A DNA stretch of 53,954 nucleotides from Nostoc sp. WHI (GTDB taxonomy: Bacteria; Cyanobacteriota; Cyanobacteriia; Cyanobacteriales; Nostocaceae): assembly GCF_015714725.1 (NCBI RefSeq), contig NZ_WBKM01000363.1, forward strand, positions 1 through 53,954, written 5' to 3'. Below the pieces are notes generated by a model. It was given only the letters and a program-made list of their open reading frames with translations, made no database searches and was not told the DNA's origin. How positions within the stretch are numbered: position 1 is the stretch's first letter; every line of letters starts with the position of its first letter. The position numbers and the translations under genes are program-made. This document shows, piece after piece, positions 45,225 to 53,016 of the stretch.

Positions 45225-46022
45225 ATGCCATTTTACTCAACTATGTTTCAAGAATTGACTCCCCTCATCCTTACCTATAACGAAGCACCCAATATTGGTC
45301 GTACTCTCCAACGTTTATCTTGGGCAAAGACAATTGTAGTTATTGATAGTTACAGCAATGATGAAACTTCAGAAATTTTGGATTCTTATCCACAGGTACA
45401 AGTTTTTCAAAGAAAATTTGATACTCATGCTAAACAATGGAACTATGGATTGGAAAAAGTTAAATCTCAATGGGTACTTTCTTTAGATGCAGATTATATT
45501 GTTACAGATGAGTTAATTGCTGAAATTGAAGCCATACCAGATGATGGACAAATAAATGGTTACTTTGCCAGATTTAAATACTGTGTTTTTGGCAAACCAC
45601 TTAAAGGAACAATACTTCCTCCCCGCAAAGTTGTTTTTCGTAAAGACAAAGCAATTTATGTAGATGATGGACACACTCAGCTTTTGCAACTTACTGGGAA
45701 ATCAGCAATACTCTCTGGCTACATCCATCATGACGATCGCAAACCTCTGAGTCGTTGGTTATGGGCGCAGGAGCGTTACATGGTGATTGAAGTCAAGAAA
45801 TTATTGAAGACTCCTGCAAATGAGCTGAGTTTAGGCGATCGCATTCGGAAACAAAAGATTTTTGCTCCCTTTATTATCCTTTTTTATTGTTTAATTTTAA
45901 AAGGAGGAATCTTAGACGGATGGGCAGGTTACTACTACGCTTTCCAGCGAATGCTAGCCGAAATTTTATTATCAATACGCTTGATTGAATATGAAAAATT
46001 AGATAACAACGAGGTTCGCTGA
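45225..46022 (+). CDS. Glycosyltransferase family 2, WaaE/KdtX-like
   Basis: The protein has 265 residues. LTPLILTYNEAPNIGRTLQRL, DSYSNDETSEIL and metal site WVLSLDADYIVTDELI (about residue 92), then the basic acceptor site RFKYCVFGKPLKG and LPPRKVVFRKDKA. The late KGGILDGWAGYYYAFQRML parallels the hydrophobic segment in the minus-strand WaaE-like gene at 6803-7759. ATG 45225 is used; ATG 45243 is also possible. It lies 2 bp before the SGNH gene. Confidence 0.87.
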   Translation: MPFYSTMFQELTPLILTYNEAPNIGRTLQRLSWAKTIVVIDSYSNDETSEILDSYPQVQVFQRKFDTHAKQWNYGLEKVKSQWVLSLDADYIVTDELIAEIEAIPDDGQINGYFARFKYCVFGKPLKGTILPPRKVVFRKDKAIYVDDGHTQLLQLTGKSAILSGYIHHDDRKPLSRWLWAQERYMVIEVKKLLKTPANELSLGDRIRKQKIFAPFIILFYCLILKGGILDGWAGYYYAFQRMLAEILLSIRLIEYEKLDNNEVR

Positions 46023-46024
46023 AA

Positions 46025-47035
46025 TTGACGAATAAATTTTTTCGGAAATTTCGTAAATATACAATAGCCATCTATATAATAGTTGCTCTAGTAATTACTG
46101 AAATTTCTTTAAGACTTGTACTAGGACTAGGCAATCCTGTATTGAGTCAAGCAGATCCTAATACAGGTTATCGTTTTCAAGCGAACCAAAAAGTATTTCG
46201 CTTTGGTAAAAGAATTGAATATAATCAGTACTCTCAGAGGTCAGAACCTATTACTCAAGAAAAGCCTAAGGGAGTACTGAGAATTATGGCGCTCGGTGAT
46301 TCCATTCTCAATGGTGGTAATCCTACCGATCAACAACAAATAATTACTGAGATTTTTAAGTCTAAATTAATAACTGCTGGACATCCAGCACAAGTACTCA
46401 ATGCCTCTGCTGGTTCCTGGGGAATTGGTAACCATTTAGGATATCTACGCAAATTTGGCACTTTTAATAGTGATGCTATCATTGTGGAAATTGGCACTAA
46501 CGATCTAGCTCAACCTACAAGTACTAGTGCTGTTGTTGGAAACGACCCTAATTTCCCTAATCATCGTCCCCTGTTTGCAGTTCAAGAAGCTTGGATTCGC
46601 TATATTTGGCCAAGGTTATTACAAACTTTGCAAATTGGCTCTGCGCCTTCTGATTTTCCGGTAACTCCTTCATCTGCTGAACCCAATCGCCAGTTTCAGG
46701 AGAATATGCAGAACCTAAAAACCACAGTACAGCTAGTTCGTAATCAAAAAATTCCAATTTTTGTCCTGTTCGTACCCCAAGTTTCTAACTTAGTTCCTTC
46801 CAACACCCCACCTAAGTATAAATTGGAGTTTATTGAACAGTTAAAGTCCTTACAAGTTCCTTTAATTGACGCTGAAATTGAGTGGTCAAGCTTGCCGAAG
46901 AAAATAGTGGAAACCTTCTTTCGAGATGATATACACCCAAATGAGGTAGGAAATCAAGCTCTAGCGGATTTATTGTTTCAACAGCTATGTGTTGCTGGGC
47001 AATTATCTGCGTGCCATGAGAATATACCTCAATGA
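46025..47035 (+). CDS. Membrane-anchored SGNH/GDSL hydrolase
   Basis: The protein has 336 residues; TTG 46025 start. One N-terminal membrane helix (IAIYIIVALVITEISLRLVLGL, about 13-34) anchors the enzyme facing the periplasm. SGNH blocks: GDSILNGG (about 91), GTNDLAQ (about 157) and DDIHPNEVG (about 301) with the catalytic Asp and His. Such enzymes act as O-acetyl esterases or acyltransferases on polysaccharides. Together with the next two genes it forms a compact module. Confidence 0.87.
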   Translation: MTNKFFRKFRKYTIAIYIIVALVITEISLRLVLGLGNPVLSQADPNTGYRFQANQKVFRFGKRIEYNQYSQRSEPITQEKPKGVLRIMALGDSILNGGNPTDQQQIITEIFKSKLITAGHPAQVLNASAGSWGIGNHLGYLRKFGTFNSDAIIVEIGTNDLAQPTSTSAVVGNDPNFPNHRPLFAVQEAWIRYIWPRLLQTLQIGSAPSDFPVTPSSAEPNRQFQENMQNLKTTVQLVRNQKIPIFVLFVPQVSNLVPSNTPPKYKLEFIEQLKSLQVPLIDAEIEWSSLPKKIVETFFRDDIHPNEVGNQALADLLFQQLCVAGQLSACHENIPQ

Positions 47036-47636
47036 AGGGGTGAGTATATTTGTGAATCGCTTTCATCGCCGACTGAAAAAATATTGGATTTTTTTTCTCA
47101 CAGGCTCGATGCTAATTTTGCTCAGTATCATTCCTGTGCATATAGCGATCGCCCTTTACCAAGCACCCCAACCCCAAGCGATCCTTACCCTTGGTGGTTG
47201 GACAGATCGAGAACAGACTGCTGCTGAAATTGCTCGTTGGTATCCTTCTTTAGAAGTTTGGGTTTCTTCTGGCACTCCACCTGAACTAGTGCGACCAATT
47301 TTTCAGGCTGCTGGTATATCCAAGAACCGCCTTCACCTTGATTATCGTGCTGTTGATACTGTTACAAACTTTACTACAATTATTCCTGAACTCAAGAGTA
47401 AACACATACAACATATTTACTTAATTACTTCTGATTATCACATGCCTAGAGCCAAGGCGATCGCCACCATGCTTCTTGGTAGTCAAGGTATCGCTTTTAC
47501 GCCAATTTCTGTACTATCAGATCGATCTAAAAAAGAAACTATTTTTCCTATGATTCGGGATTTAGGGCGCTCTTTACTTTGGATTGTCACAGGTCGTACA
47601 GGAACCAGTCTTCAGTCTGCTATTAATTTACCCTAG
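47016..47636 (+). CDS. YdcF-family (DUF218) membrane protein
   Basis: The protein has 206 residues from ATG 47016, which overlaps the SGNH gene by 20 bp; GTG 47040 would instead leave a 4-bp gap. A membrane helix (YWIFFLTGSMLILLSIIPVHIAIAL) is followed by the DUF218 core: AILTLGGWTDREQTAAEIA, VWVSSGTP, DTVTNFTTI and LITSDYHMPRAKAIATML. Relatives (SanA, ElyC) work in envelope-polymer metabolism, but the exact reaction is unknown. A degraded relative lies at 50694-50972. Confidence 0.83.
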   Translation: MRIYLNEGVSIFVNRFHRRLKKYWIFFLTGSMLILLSIIPVHIAIALYQAPQPQAILTLGGWTDREQTAAEIARWYPSLEVWVSSGTPPELVRPIFQAAGISKNRLHLDYRAVDTVTNFTTIIPELKSKHIQHIYLITSDYHMPRAKAIATMLLGSQGIAFTPISVLSDRSKKETIFPMIRDLGRSLLWIVTGRTGTSLQSAINLP

Positions 47637-47637
47637 T

Positions 47638-48177
47638 ATGCGTCTAGATTCTTACACAGTAGGTAATTATATTCCTGGCGCACCTTACTGGAAGCAACTT
47701 CTGTGGTACTTTTTAGGCTCACCCTTAGTACAAAGTCGCTTGCTGCCGATGTCAGGTTTAAAAGTTTTGCTACTTCGTACTTTTGGAGCAAAAATTGGTC
47801 AAGGTGTCCGTATCAAACCAGGAGTTCGCATCAAATTCCCTTGGCGATTAATAGTTAACGATTATGTATGGATTGGAGAAGATGCTTGGATTGATAACCT
47901 GGCTCTAGTTACTATCGAAAGTCATGTCTGTCTATCTCAAGGCGTTTATCTATGTACTGGTAATCATGATTGGAACCATCCTGATTTTCAACTGATTACT
48001 GCACCTATTTATATTCAACAGAGTAGTTGGATTGCAGCCCAAGCAGTAATTGGCCCAGGAGTTACTGTTGGTCGCGGAGCAGTACTTACTTTAGGGGGAG
48101 TAACTACTAGTTCTTTAGAGGCGATGACAATTTATGCGGGTAATCCAGCTCAAGCCATAAAACAACGGAAATTGTAG
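47638..48177 (+). CDS. WcaF-type acetyltransferase (paralogue of 6121-6702)
   Basis: The protein has 179 residues from ATG 47638, one base past the previous stop; an upstream in-frame start at 47584 would run into that gene. Left-handed beta-helix: IGQGVRIKPGVRIKFPW, YVWIGEDAWIDNLALVTI, LCTGNHDWNHPDF with the catalytic His, and VIGPGVTVGRGAVLT. It is similar in layout to the minus-strand acetyltransferase at 6121-6702, but shorter. It probably O-acetylates the polysaccharide made by this locus and is its last gene, followed by a terminator. Confidence 0.87.
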   Translation: MRLDSYTVGNYIPGAPYWKQLLWYFLGSPLVQSRLLPMSGLKVLLLRTFGAKIGQGVRIKPGVRIKFPWRLIVNDYVWIGEDAWIDNLALVTIESHVCLSQGVYLCTGNHDWNHPDFQLITAPIYIQQSSWIAAQAVIGPGVTVGRGAVLTLGGVTTSSLEAMTIYAGNPAQAIKQRKL

Positions 48178-48203
48178 GTAGAGAGTGTTGTGGATTGATA
48201 TCC

Positions 48204-48242
48204 TACCCCACTGCATTGTGTACTCGTAATGCAGTGGGGGTA
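48204..48242 (+). terminator. Strong hairpin at the end of the polysaccharide locus
   Basis: Arms ccccactgcatt (48206-48217) and aatgcagtgggg (48228-48239), 12 bp perfect with a 10-base loop, begin about 26 bp after the last stop. The gene on the other side is convergent but far (stop near 48386), so it mainly serves the plus-strand locus. Confidence 0.8.
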
Positions 48243-48385
48243 AGACTTAAGTAGTTAAGGGGGTAGGTTTAAGACAGCTAATCACGGGAAAATCCTACAA
48301 CCAACAATCAAAAAAAATACACCCTACTTCTTACATCTGTACAGACACGATTAATCGTATCTGTACCTACTCCCTATTTTGATGA

Positions 48386-50029
48386 TTATGGAGACAAGAA
48401 CTTAGTCGGGTTCATGGCATCAGAATCTATCAGACTCTGTTGGACGCGACCATTTACAAGTTTGACGACATACACAGACCCCGCCTTCCTAGCTCGTAAA
48501 GTCAGAGTTCCTAGTTTGTTATCAATTTTCACCCTCACATTGCGATCGCTACCCACATTCGCCCAAGCAGTAACTAGCCAACGGTCTTCGCCGACTATTT
48601 TGCGTGCCAGCACGCGCGCTGTTGGTATTGTGATTAATCCCCAATTACCTTGTACTTGCTGTGTCTGACCTTGTGCCGGAAACTCCATTGCTGGTAAGAG
48701 CTTAGTCCAACTTTGATAGGGATGCAGATTTGGTCCTGGTAAAAGGTCGCCGTTACGCAAGTACTCTTCCAAATGCGAGAACAACGCCTGGGCATGACCT
48801 TGTATTGTTAATTGCCGAATTAATGTCGGGGTAGTCGTACCAACTGGCTTGTTATACTTGAGTGCTTCCCACAATGGTCCACTGCATACGAAATACCCGC
48901 CCACAGAGCCGATGGCGCCTGCGGTGTAGTAAGTCTTCATCATACCCATAAAGGTATCCGAGCTGGAGATTGGTTGACCTGGGTAACCTTCCCAACCCAT
49001 GGTGATCCAAGGATAAGTGAACTTCTGCCCTAGACTGATTGCCCCAGAGATGTTGTTCAATGCTTGTGTCAATGCGTCCCAAGGCACCATGTGCTCTGGT
49101 CGCACACCAGTCCAGCCAGAGTTACCATGCTGATAATACATTTCAGGCGCAGTATAGTCAGAAACAATCGGCTTTTTCATCGAGTCCAGAAAATGCTCGT
49201 ATAAGAACATATACCAAGACCATCCAGCCCATCGCCCACGTTCATTACCATAGGTTTCTTGATACCAGAAATAATTTGGTCTCGATTGCAAGTTCTTAAA
49301 AATAGCCTCTTTAAGCGCCCCTTCCTGTCTTGCTTTATTGCGAGACGCATAAACAAACCAGTCGTTTAAACCAGAGTTGTTAAAATCCGCTAGAACTGTA
49401 GGGTCTTGTCCCCATAGCTGCTCAGGATCGTTATCAAGAGGTGGCCACAAACCAGATTCACCTTCGTTAATGAGCACCTTGATAGGCTGTCCAGCAGATT
49501 TTTTTAATTGAGCAAACTGTTTACCATAATAATTACCGATGATTTGAAATGCCTCATTTGGGGCAGCAGGGCTAACTGTAGGTCGGCCACCATTGAGAAT
49601 GATCTTTCCATATTTGTCACGTAACCAAGTGTTCGGTGGCAGGGGAGGAAGGTCAGAGTTGCGCCCATCATAGTTATCATAAAATCTATACACTCCTCCT
49701 ATCGCTGCGATCGATTGGTAGCGACCAGGATTAGCTTGGGCGACTTGTGCCAAATTATCAGTCTGTACTGGTAGTCCATACCCCCAATAGTTAGCTAATT
49801 CAATGTAAGTATCTCTCGATAGCCCACAATGCGCTTGACCCAAAGGTAATAGAGTATTGCCTTTTTTAAATACAGGTCGAGGTGCGGCCTTAAGGTGATC
49901 TAACGGAGTCGATTGTGAATTGAGGGTTTGAGCATATAGTGGCGTGTTAACGACCATACTCAGAGTCATAGCAAAGCTAAGCGCAGAGGAAATACTCGAA
50001 CGCATTGAACGTAAATGAAGCTTTATCAT
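48386..50029 (-). CDS. Secreted protein of unknown function, possible glycoside hydrolase
   Basis: The protein has 547 residues. ATG 50029 has AAGGAG 5 bp upstream. A signal peptide is visible (basic HLRSMR, hydrophobic core SSALSFAMTLSMVVNTPLYAQ, cleavage near 34). The mature part is rich in aromatic residues and has acidic motifs such as KVLINEGESGLWPPLDNDPE, YFWYQETYGNERGRWAGWSWY and ITMGWEGYPGQPIS, as seen in TIM-barrel glycosidases. The last about 90 residues (RWLVTAWANVGSDRNVRVKI, LTLRARKAGSVYVV) look like a C-terminal beta-sandwich. I do not recognise the family. It is convergent with the polysaccharide locus. Confidence 0.6.
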   Translation of the reverse strand: MIKLHLRSMRSSISSALSFAMTLSMVVNTPLYAQTLNSQSTPLDHLKAAPRPVFKKGNTLLPLGQAHCGLSRDTYIELANYWGYGLPVQTDNLAQVAQANPGRYQSIAAIGGVYRFYDNYDGRNSDLPPLPPNTWLRDKYGKIILNGGRPTVSPAAPNEAFQIIGNYYGKQFAQLKKSAGQPIKVLINEGESGLWPPLDNDPEQLWGQDPTVLADFNNSGLNDWFVYASRNKARQEGALKEAIFKNLQSRPNYFWYQETYGNERGRWAGWSWYMFLYEHFLDSMKKPIVSDYTAPEMYYQHGNSGWTGVRPEHMVPWDALTQALNNISGAISLGQKFTYPWITMGWEGYPGQPISSSDTFMGMMKTYYTAGAIGSVGGYFVCSGPLWEALKYNKPVGTTTPTLIRQLTIQGHAQALFSHLEEYLRNGDLLPGPNLHPYQSWTKLLPAMEFPAQGQTQQVQGNWGLITIPTARVLARKIVGEDRWLVTAWANVGSDRNVRVKIDNKLGTLTLRARKAGSVYVVKLVNGRVQQSLIDSDAMNPTKFLSP

Positions 50030-50246
50030 TAAGTCTCCTTACACCTTACAGTAGCAATAATCTGATTTGTTCCTTAATGAGTCAAGGGTAATTTCTCTTA
50101 CTCAATGTCTCCGAAAAGTTCAAAACTAGTCTCTGACTAGCTTAGAGGGCTTATTTAAAAATTTAAAATTAACCTAATTATGTGAAGATACAGAGAAGAT
50201 GCAGATTAAAACTGAGTTAATCAGTATTTAAGCTGTATAATAGAAG
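50030..50246. other. Upstream region of the secreted-protein gene
   Basis: It holds the AAGGAG ribosome-binding site for the 50029 start. The remainder, running into the remnants from 50247, shows no clear gene or repeat. Confidence 0.4.
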
Positions 50247-50354
50247 CTTCAAATAATCTGGCTGTTAGCGAAGAGATACACAGCAGGAGAAGTTGCAAAA
50301 GTCACAGGATATAGGTCGGGTTCGATTTATAGAATCGCAGTATCCTGCAACTAA
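50247..50354 (+). pseudogene. N-terminal remnant of an IS630-family transposase
   Basis: The frame reads LQIIWLLAKRYTAGEVAKVT then GYRSGSIYRIAVSCN and a stop. This is the helix-turn-helix start of IS630-type transposases. No start codon or catalytic part follows. It breaks into a surface-protein remnant at about 50345. Confidence 0.55.
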
Positions 50355-50716
50355 GTTGGAGAAGTTATAGTAGGGAATACCTTCGGGTGTAAAGCCATCA
50401 GGATTGCGTACTACAACAGTCGGGTCGCTGATGTGGTAACAGCAACTATCATTGGAGCATCAACGCTATAAGAGCCAATGTTGTGTATTGCGATGTCTGC
50501 ATATAGTAAGTGGGTATCTGCATTAAAGCTAGTGCGGTGATAATCTGCACTGAAACTTTGAGAGACATCTGTCAAGTTGTTAAAATTAAGCGATGTCGTA
50601 GTGTTTGCAGATGGCTGCGTACCAAAACCTGACTGTAAAGGAGATTGTGTATTAGCTGGTACAGTTTGCAGAGCAAATTCGGTAATGCTGACATTGGTAG
50701 CTGCTGATATTCTCAC
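50343..50716 (-). pseudogene. Fragment of a large surface/Ig-like repeat protein, frameshifted
   Basis: The minus-strand frame from ATG 50716 encodes 101 residues (NFNNLTDVSQSFSADYHRTS, LLYADIAIHNIGSYSVDAPM) and stops at 50411. In the neighbouring frame the reading continues as ISDPTVVVRNPDGFTPEGI then PYYNFSNLVAG, typical continuation of the same domain, down to about 50343. So a frameshift near 50430 has split it. The domain resembles repeats in cyanobacterial cell-surface proteins. Both ends are cut off by other remnants. Confidence 0.55.
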
Positions 50717-50972
50717 TGAAACTCAATCTCGCACAACTCACCAGAACCTCAAAAATGCTTTAGAAGTAGCGAATGCTCATCAATTAACCAAGTTTCTGAT
50801 TGTTAGCGATCCATTGCACATGAAGCGAGCGGTATTGATGGCACGAGGTTTAGGGATGGATGCACATTCGTGTCCCACACCAACTACCCGCTATCGCAGT
50901 TTTCACAGTCAGATGGAGTTTTTGAGCCGAGAAACTTATTTTTGCTTTGTCTATTTAGTGTTTAAAATCTAG
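50694..50972 (+). pseudogene. C-terminal remnant of a YdcF-family protein
   Basis: The frame reads ILTETQSRTTHQNLKNALEV then KFLIVSDPLHMKRAVLMARG and TPTTRYRSFHSQMEFLSRE, the DUF218 C-terminal half. The N-terminal half is missing; the sequence to its left belongs to an unrelated remnant on the other strand. It is related in family to the intact gene at 47016-47636. Confidence 0.65.
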
Positions 50973-51231
50973 CTGTAGTCACTAACATGGACGATGTTAT
51001 TTGGTAGTTTTATGTTTACCTCGACAACTTACTTATTAATGCAATGGCTAGTTGATTAACGCAGAAGCCGCAGAACTTACAGAAGTTATCGATAAAATTT
51101 GGCTATCGCAAAAAGTATATTATTTATCCGCTTAAACTCGAAGCAATAGCGAGAGGGTTCAATACCATTTTCTTTTTACTCTTTAGCATAGAAATACTTA
51201 ATGTTTGCAAGGCTAAATTAGCCTAACGTTT
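50973..51231. other. Intergenic stretch
   Basis: AT-rich, about 260 bases. No gene, hairpin or repeat recognised between the YdcF remnant and the end of the kinase-like gene. Confidence 0.4.
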
Positions 51232-51954
51232 TCAACATTTAAAACGAGTTAATCTTAGAACTAGTTGACAAGAGGAAGTTTTGAAAGAGGTTGCCAGACG
51301 ATAAGATTTGCGGATTATATCTAAGGCAGAGTATGGCACACGGAGTCGAAGTGGGCATAACACGGGGAGATATAACCAGTAATAAGCCTTCTTCAAGTTA
51401 TTCCACTTTGAGCAGGCTTCAAGATGTAAAAAATCTGAGATGTCTACAACTAATCCTCTGCCTTGGTGCATCATAACATTACGCCCGTGGACATCATGAG
51501 GGTGAAGGGAGCAACGCCGGGCATAGTCAAGAGCTTCATCGATGTCTCTTATTACCTGCTTGGGAATCGGTAAACCTAAGTGCATACAGTCGTACAGAGT
51601 TGTTCCATAAAGCCGTTTCAAAATTAGAAAGTTATCTTTGGCGTACAAACACTCAGAAAACGCCGGATAAGAACCTAGACGACGGTAGACTTCTACTTCC
51701 TCTTCAAAGCCTGGTCGTCCTGGGGCATAAATTTTAACTACACACTCAGGGTAATCGGGATGATAAACTACTGCGGCGTAATTTCCTTTGCCAAGCAGCC
51801 GCCAGGGTTGGGGAAGATAGCTGACCTGAATGGGATTACGGGGATTGACACTTTCAATTTGTAATCTAGGCAGTAGTTCCTGATAAATGCTTTTGACCAG
51901 CTGTTCTGGAAGCAATTTTTCCATACCGGATAAGTTTCTGACACCAAAGAACAA
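51232..51954 (-). CDS. Small protein-kinase-like protein
   Basis: The protein has 240 residues; ATG 51954, with ATG 51924 as an alternative. Kinase features in reduced form: glycine-loop LLGKGNYAAVVY (about 53-64), VVKIYAP with the ATP-binding Lys, a Glu-rich helix EEEVEVYRRL, and a catalytic loop HPHDVHGRNVMM (about 152-163) followed by VVDISDF in place of DFG. This is the layout of small RIO-like/PKL enzymes. It lacks the typical C-lobe of Hanks kinases. The substrate is unknown. Confidence 0.72.
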   Translation of the reverse strand: MFFGVRNLSGMEKLLPEQLVKSIYQELLPRLQIESVNPRNPIQVSYLPQPWRLLGKGNYAAVVYHPDYPECVVKIYAPGRPGFEEEVEVYRRLGSYPAFSECLYAKDNFLILKRLYGTTLYDCMHLGLPIPKQVIRDIDEALDYARRCSLHPHDVHGRNVMMHQGRGLVVDISDFLHLEACSKWNNLKKAYYWLYLPVLCPLRLRVPYSALDIIRKSYRLATSFKTSSCQLVLRLTRFKC

Positions 51955-52053
51955 GATAAACTACTCGATTTATCTCAACTATTACGGCAACAGTTGGAAT
52001 TGAGCTTAATTTTGAAATGGCAATCCCTATATTGCGACAACAGAGCTAGCATC

Positions 52054-52170
52054 ATGAAGCCATTGTGGAGAACTGCCATAATCTTAACTGCGATCGCTGG
52101 AGCTATCATCACTGCTGTCTTGATTTTCCAAAGAACTAAAAGCATATCCATCACGCTTACCGAAGAGTAA
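52054..52170 (+). CDS. Candidate 38-residue single-span membrane peptide
   Basis: ATG 52054 to TAA 52168-52170. The sequence begins MKPLWRTAIILTAIAGAIIT, with one hydrophobic span (about 8-24) between a basic start and a polar tail. The HIP1-containing codons (actgcgatcgctgg) give it a plausible composition. There is no clear ribosome-binding site. It may be real or chance. Confidence 0.4.
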   Translation: MKPLWRTAIILTAIAGAIITAVLIFQRTKSISITLTEE

Positions 52171-52277
52171 ATTCTTTGGCCATCATGAAATGCGTTTTAG
52201 CCTTGCACAGCATTAAAACTGCCCAAAACAACTCATGCCAAACTCGAAAGACCACAAGCAAGCCTTATCTAATCTTA

Positions 52278-52439
52278 GAGGATGTTTGAAAAGTCCTCTT
52301 GTCGGTATCAAAAGTTTTAGATCCCTCTAAATCTCCCGATAAATTCGGAGACTTTGATTCCGGTTCCCCCCTTTTTAAGGGGGGTTAGGGGGGATCTAAA
52401 GTGCCTAAAGTCACAGCGAAACACTTTTCAAACAACCTC
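52278..52439. mobile_element. Miniature inverted-repeat element, 162 bp, with TTA duplication
   Basis: The ends gaggatgtttgaaaagt (52278-52294) and the complement of 52423-52439 match at 16 of 17 positions. It is flanked by tta at 52275-52277 and 52440-52442, a 3-bp TNA duplication. Inside is the G/C-run hairpin ccccccttttt / aaggggggtt, a repeat frequently seen in Nostoc intergenic DNA. Confidence 0.75.
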
Positions 52440-52714
52440 TTACGCAACTTCCAGTTTGGTGATGGATTAACCAACATCAGCGATCGCTCTATTAGCCGTG
52501 GCGTGGCGTAGCCCATCGTTGCAGTAAAAAGATTTGTAAAGATAATGGATTGGATGCTTATCCAACTTGAAAAAACTTTTTCACTTTTGACAAATATATC
52601 CTCTGCTAGATCCAAAGGAACTACTTAATTAAATAAAGTCAAGTATATTATAGCGTTTACCAGTCTAATGAAGTACACTAATTAAGATAAATCAGTGCAT
52701 CTACTCAAGGGTGA

Positions 52715-52879
52715 AAATGAAACCATATTCCCTCGACTGCGGAAAACCTTGTCTTTGTTGACGAAGCAGGAGCTAATCTATCTTTAATAAGACACTCCGC
52801 TCGCTCTAAAAAAGGTAAAAGAGCGCATGGCTCACGACCTCAAAAACCCTGTAAAAATGTCTCTATAATTGGAGCGTAG
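52715..52879 (+). pseudogene. IS630-family transposase fragment (DDE region)
   Basis: The frame reads IPSTAENLVFVDEAGANLSL, then RHSARSKKGKRAHGSRPQKP and NVSIIGA, followed by stop TAG 52877. VDEAG is the second catalytic Asp region of IS630-type transposases. The reading ends exactly where a dispersed palindromic repeat begins. It lies 2.4 kb from, and on the same strand as, the N-terminal remnant at 50247. Confidence 0.65.
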
Positions 52880-52905
52880 GCGAAGCCCGCCGTAGGCATC
52901 GCTGA
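52873..52905. repeat. Dispersed palindromic repeat inside the IS630 fragment
   Basis: gcgtaggcgaagcccgccgt followed by aggcatcgc is a Nostoc-type palindromic repeat. It sits at the broken end of the transposase fragment and creates its stop codon. A shorter related piece (tggcgtggcgtagcccatcg) occurs at about 52500. Confidence 0.55.
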
Positions 52906-53016
52906 TTTTTGATCCGACCTCACAAAATCGCGTTGCTCCCTTAAGGAAGTTGGTTTGGTTGAATGTTTTAATAGTAATTCTGACTTGTCTGTTTGAATTA
53001 CCAATTATTTGATTAT

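Noticed and set aside
50411..50972. Intact small genes on both strands
   Set aside because: Each encodes only part of a known domain and abuts unrelated sequence, so they are remnants.
52385..52615. 76-residue minus-strand frame
   Set aside because: It is built partly from the terminal repeat of a miniature element and a dispersed repeat.
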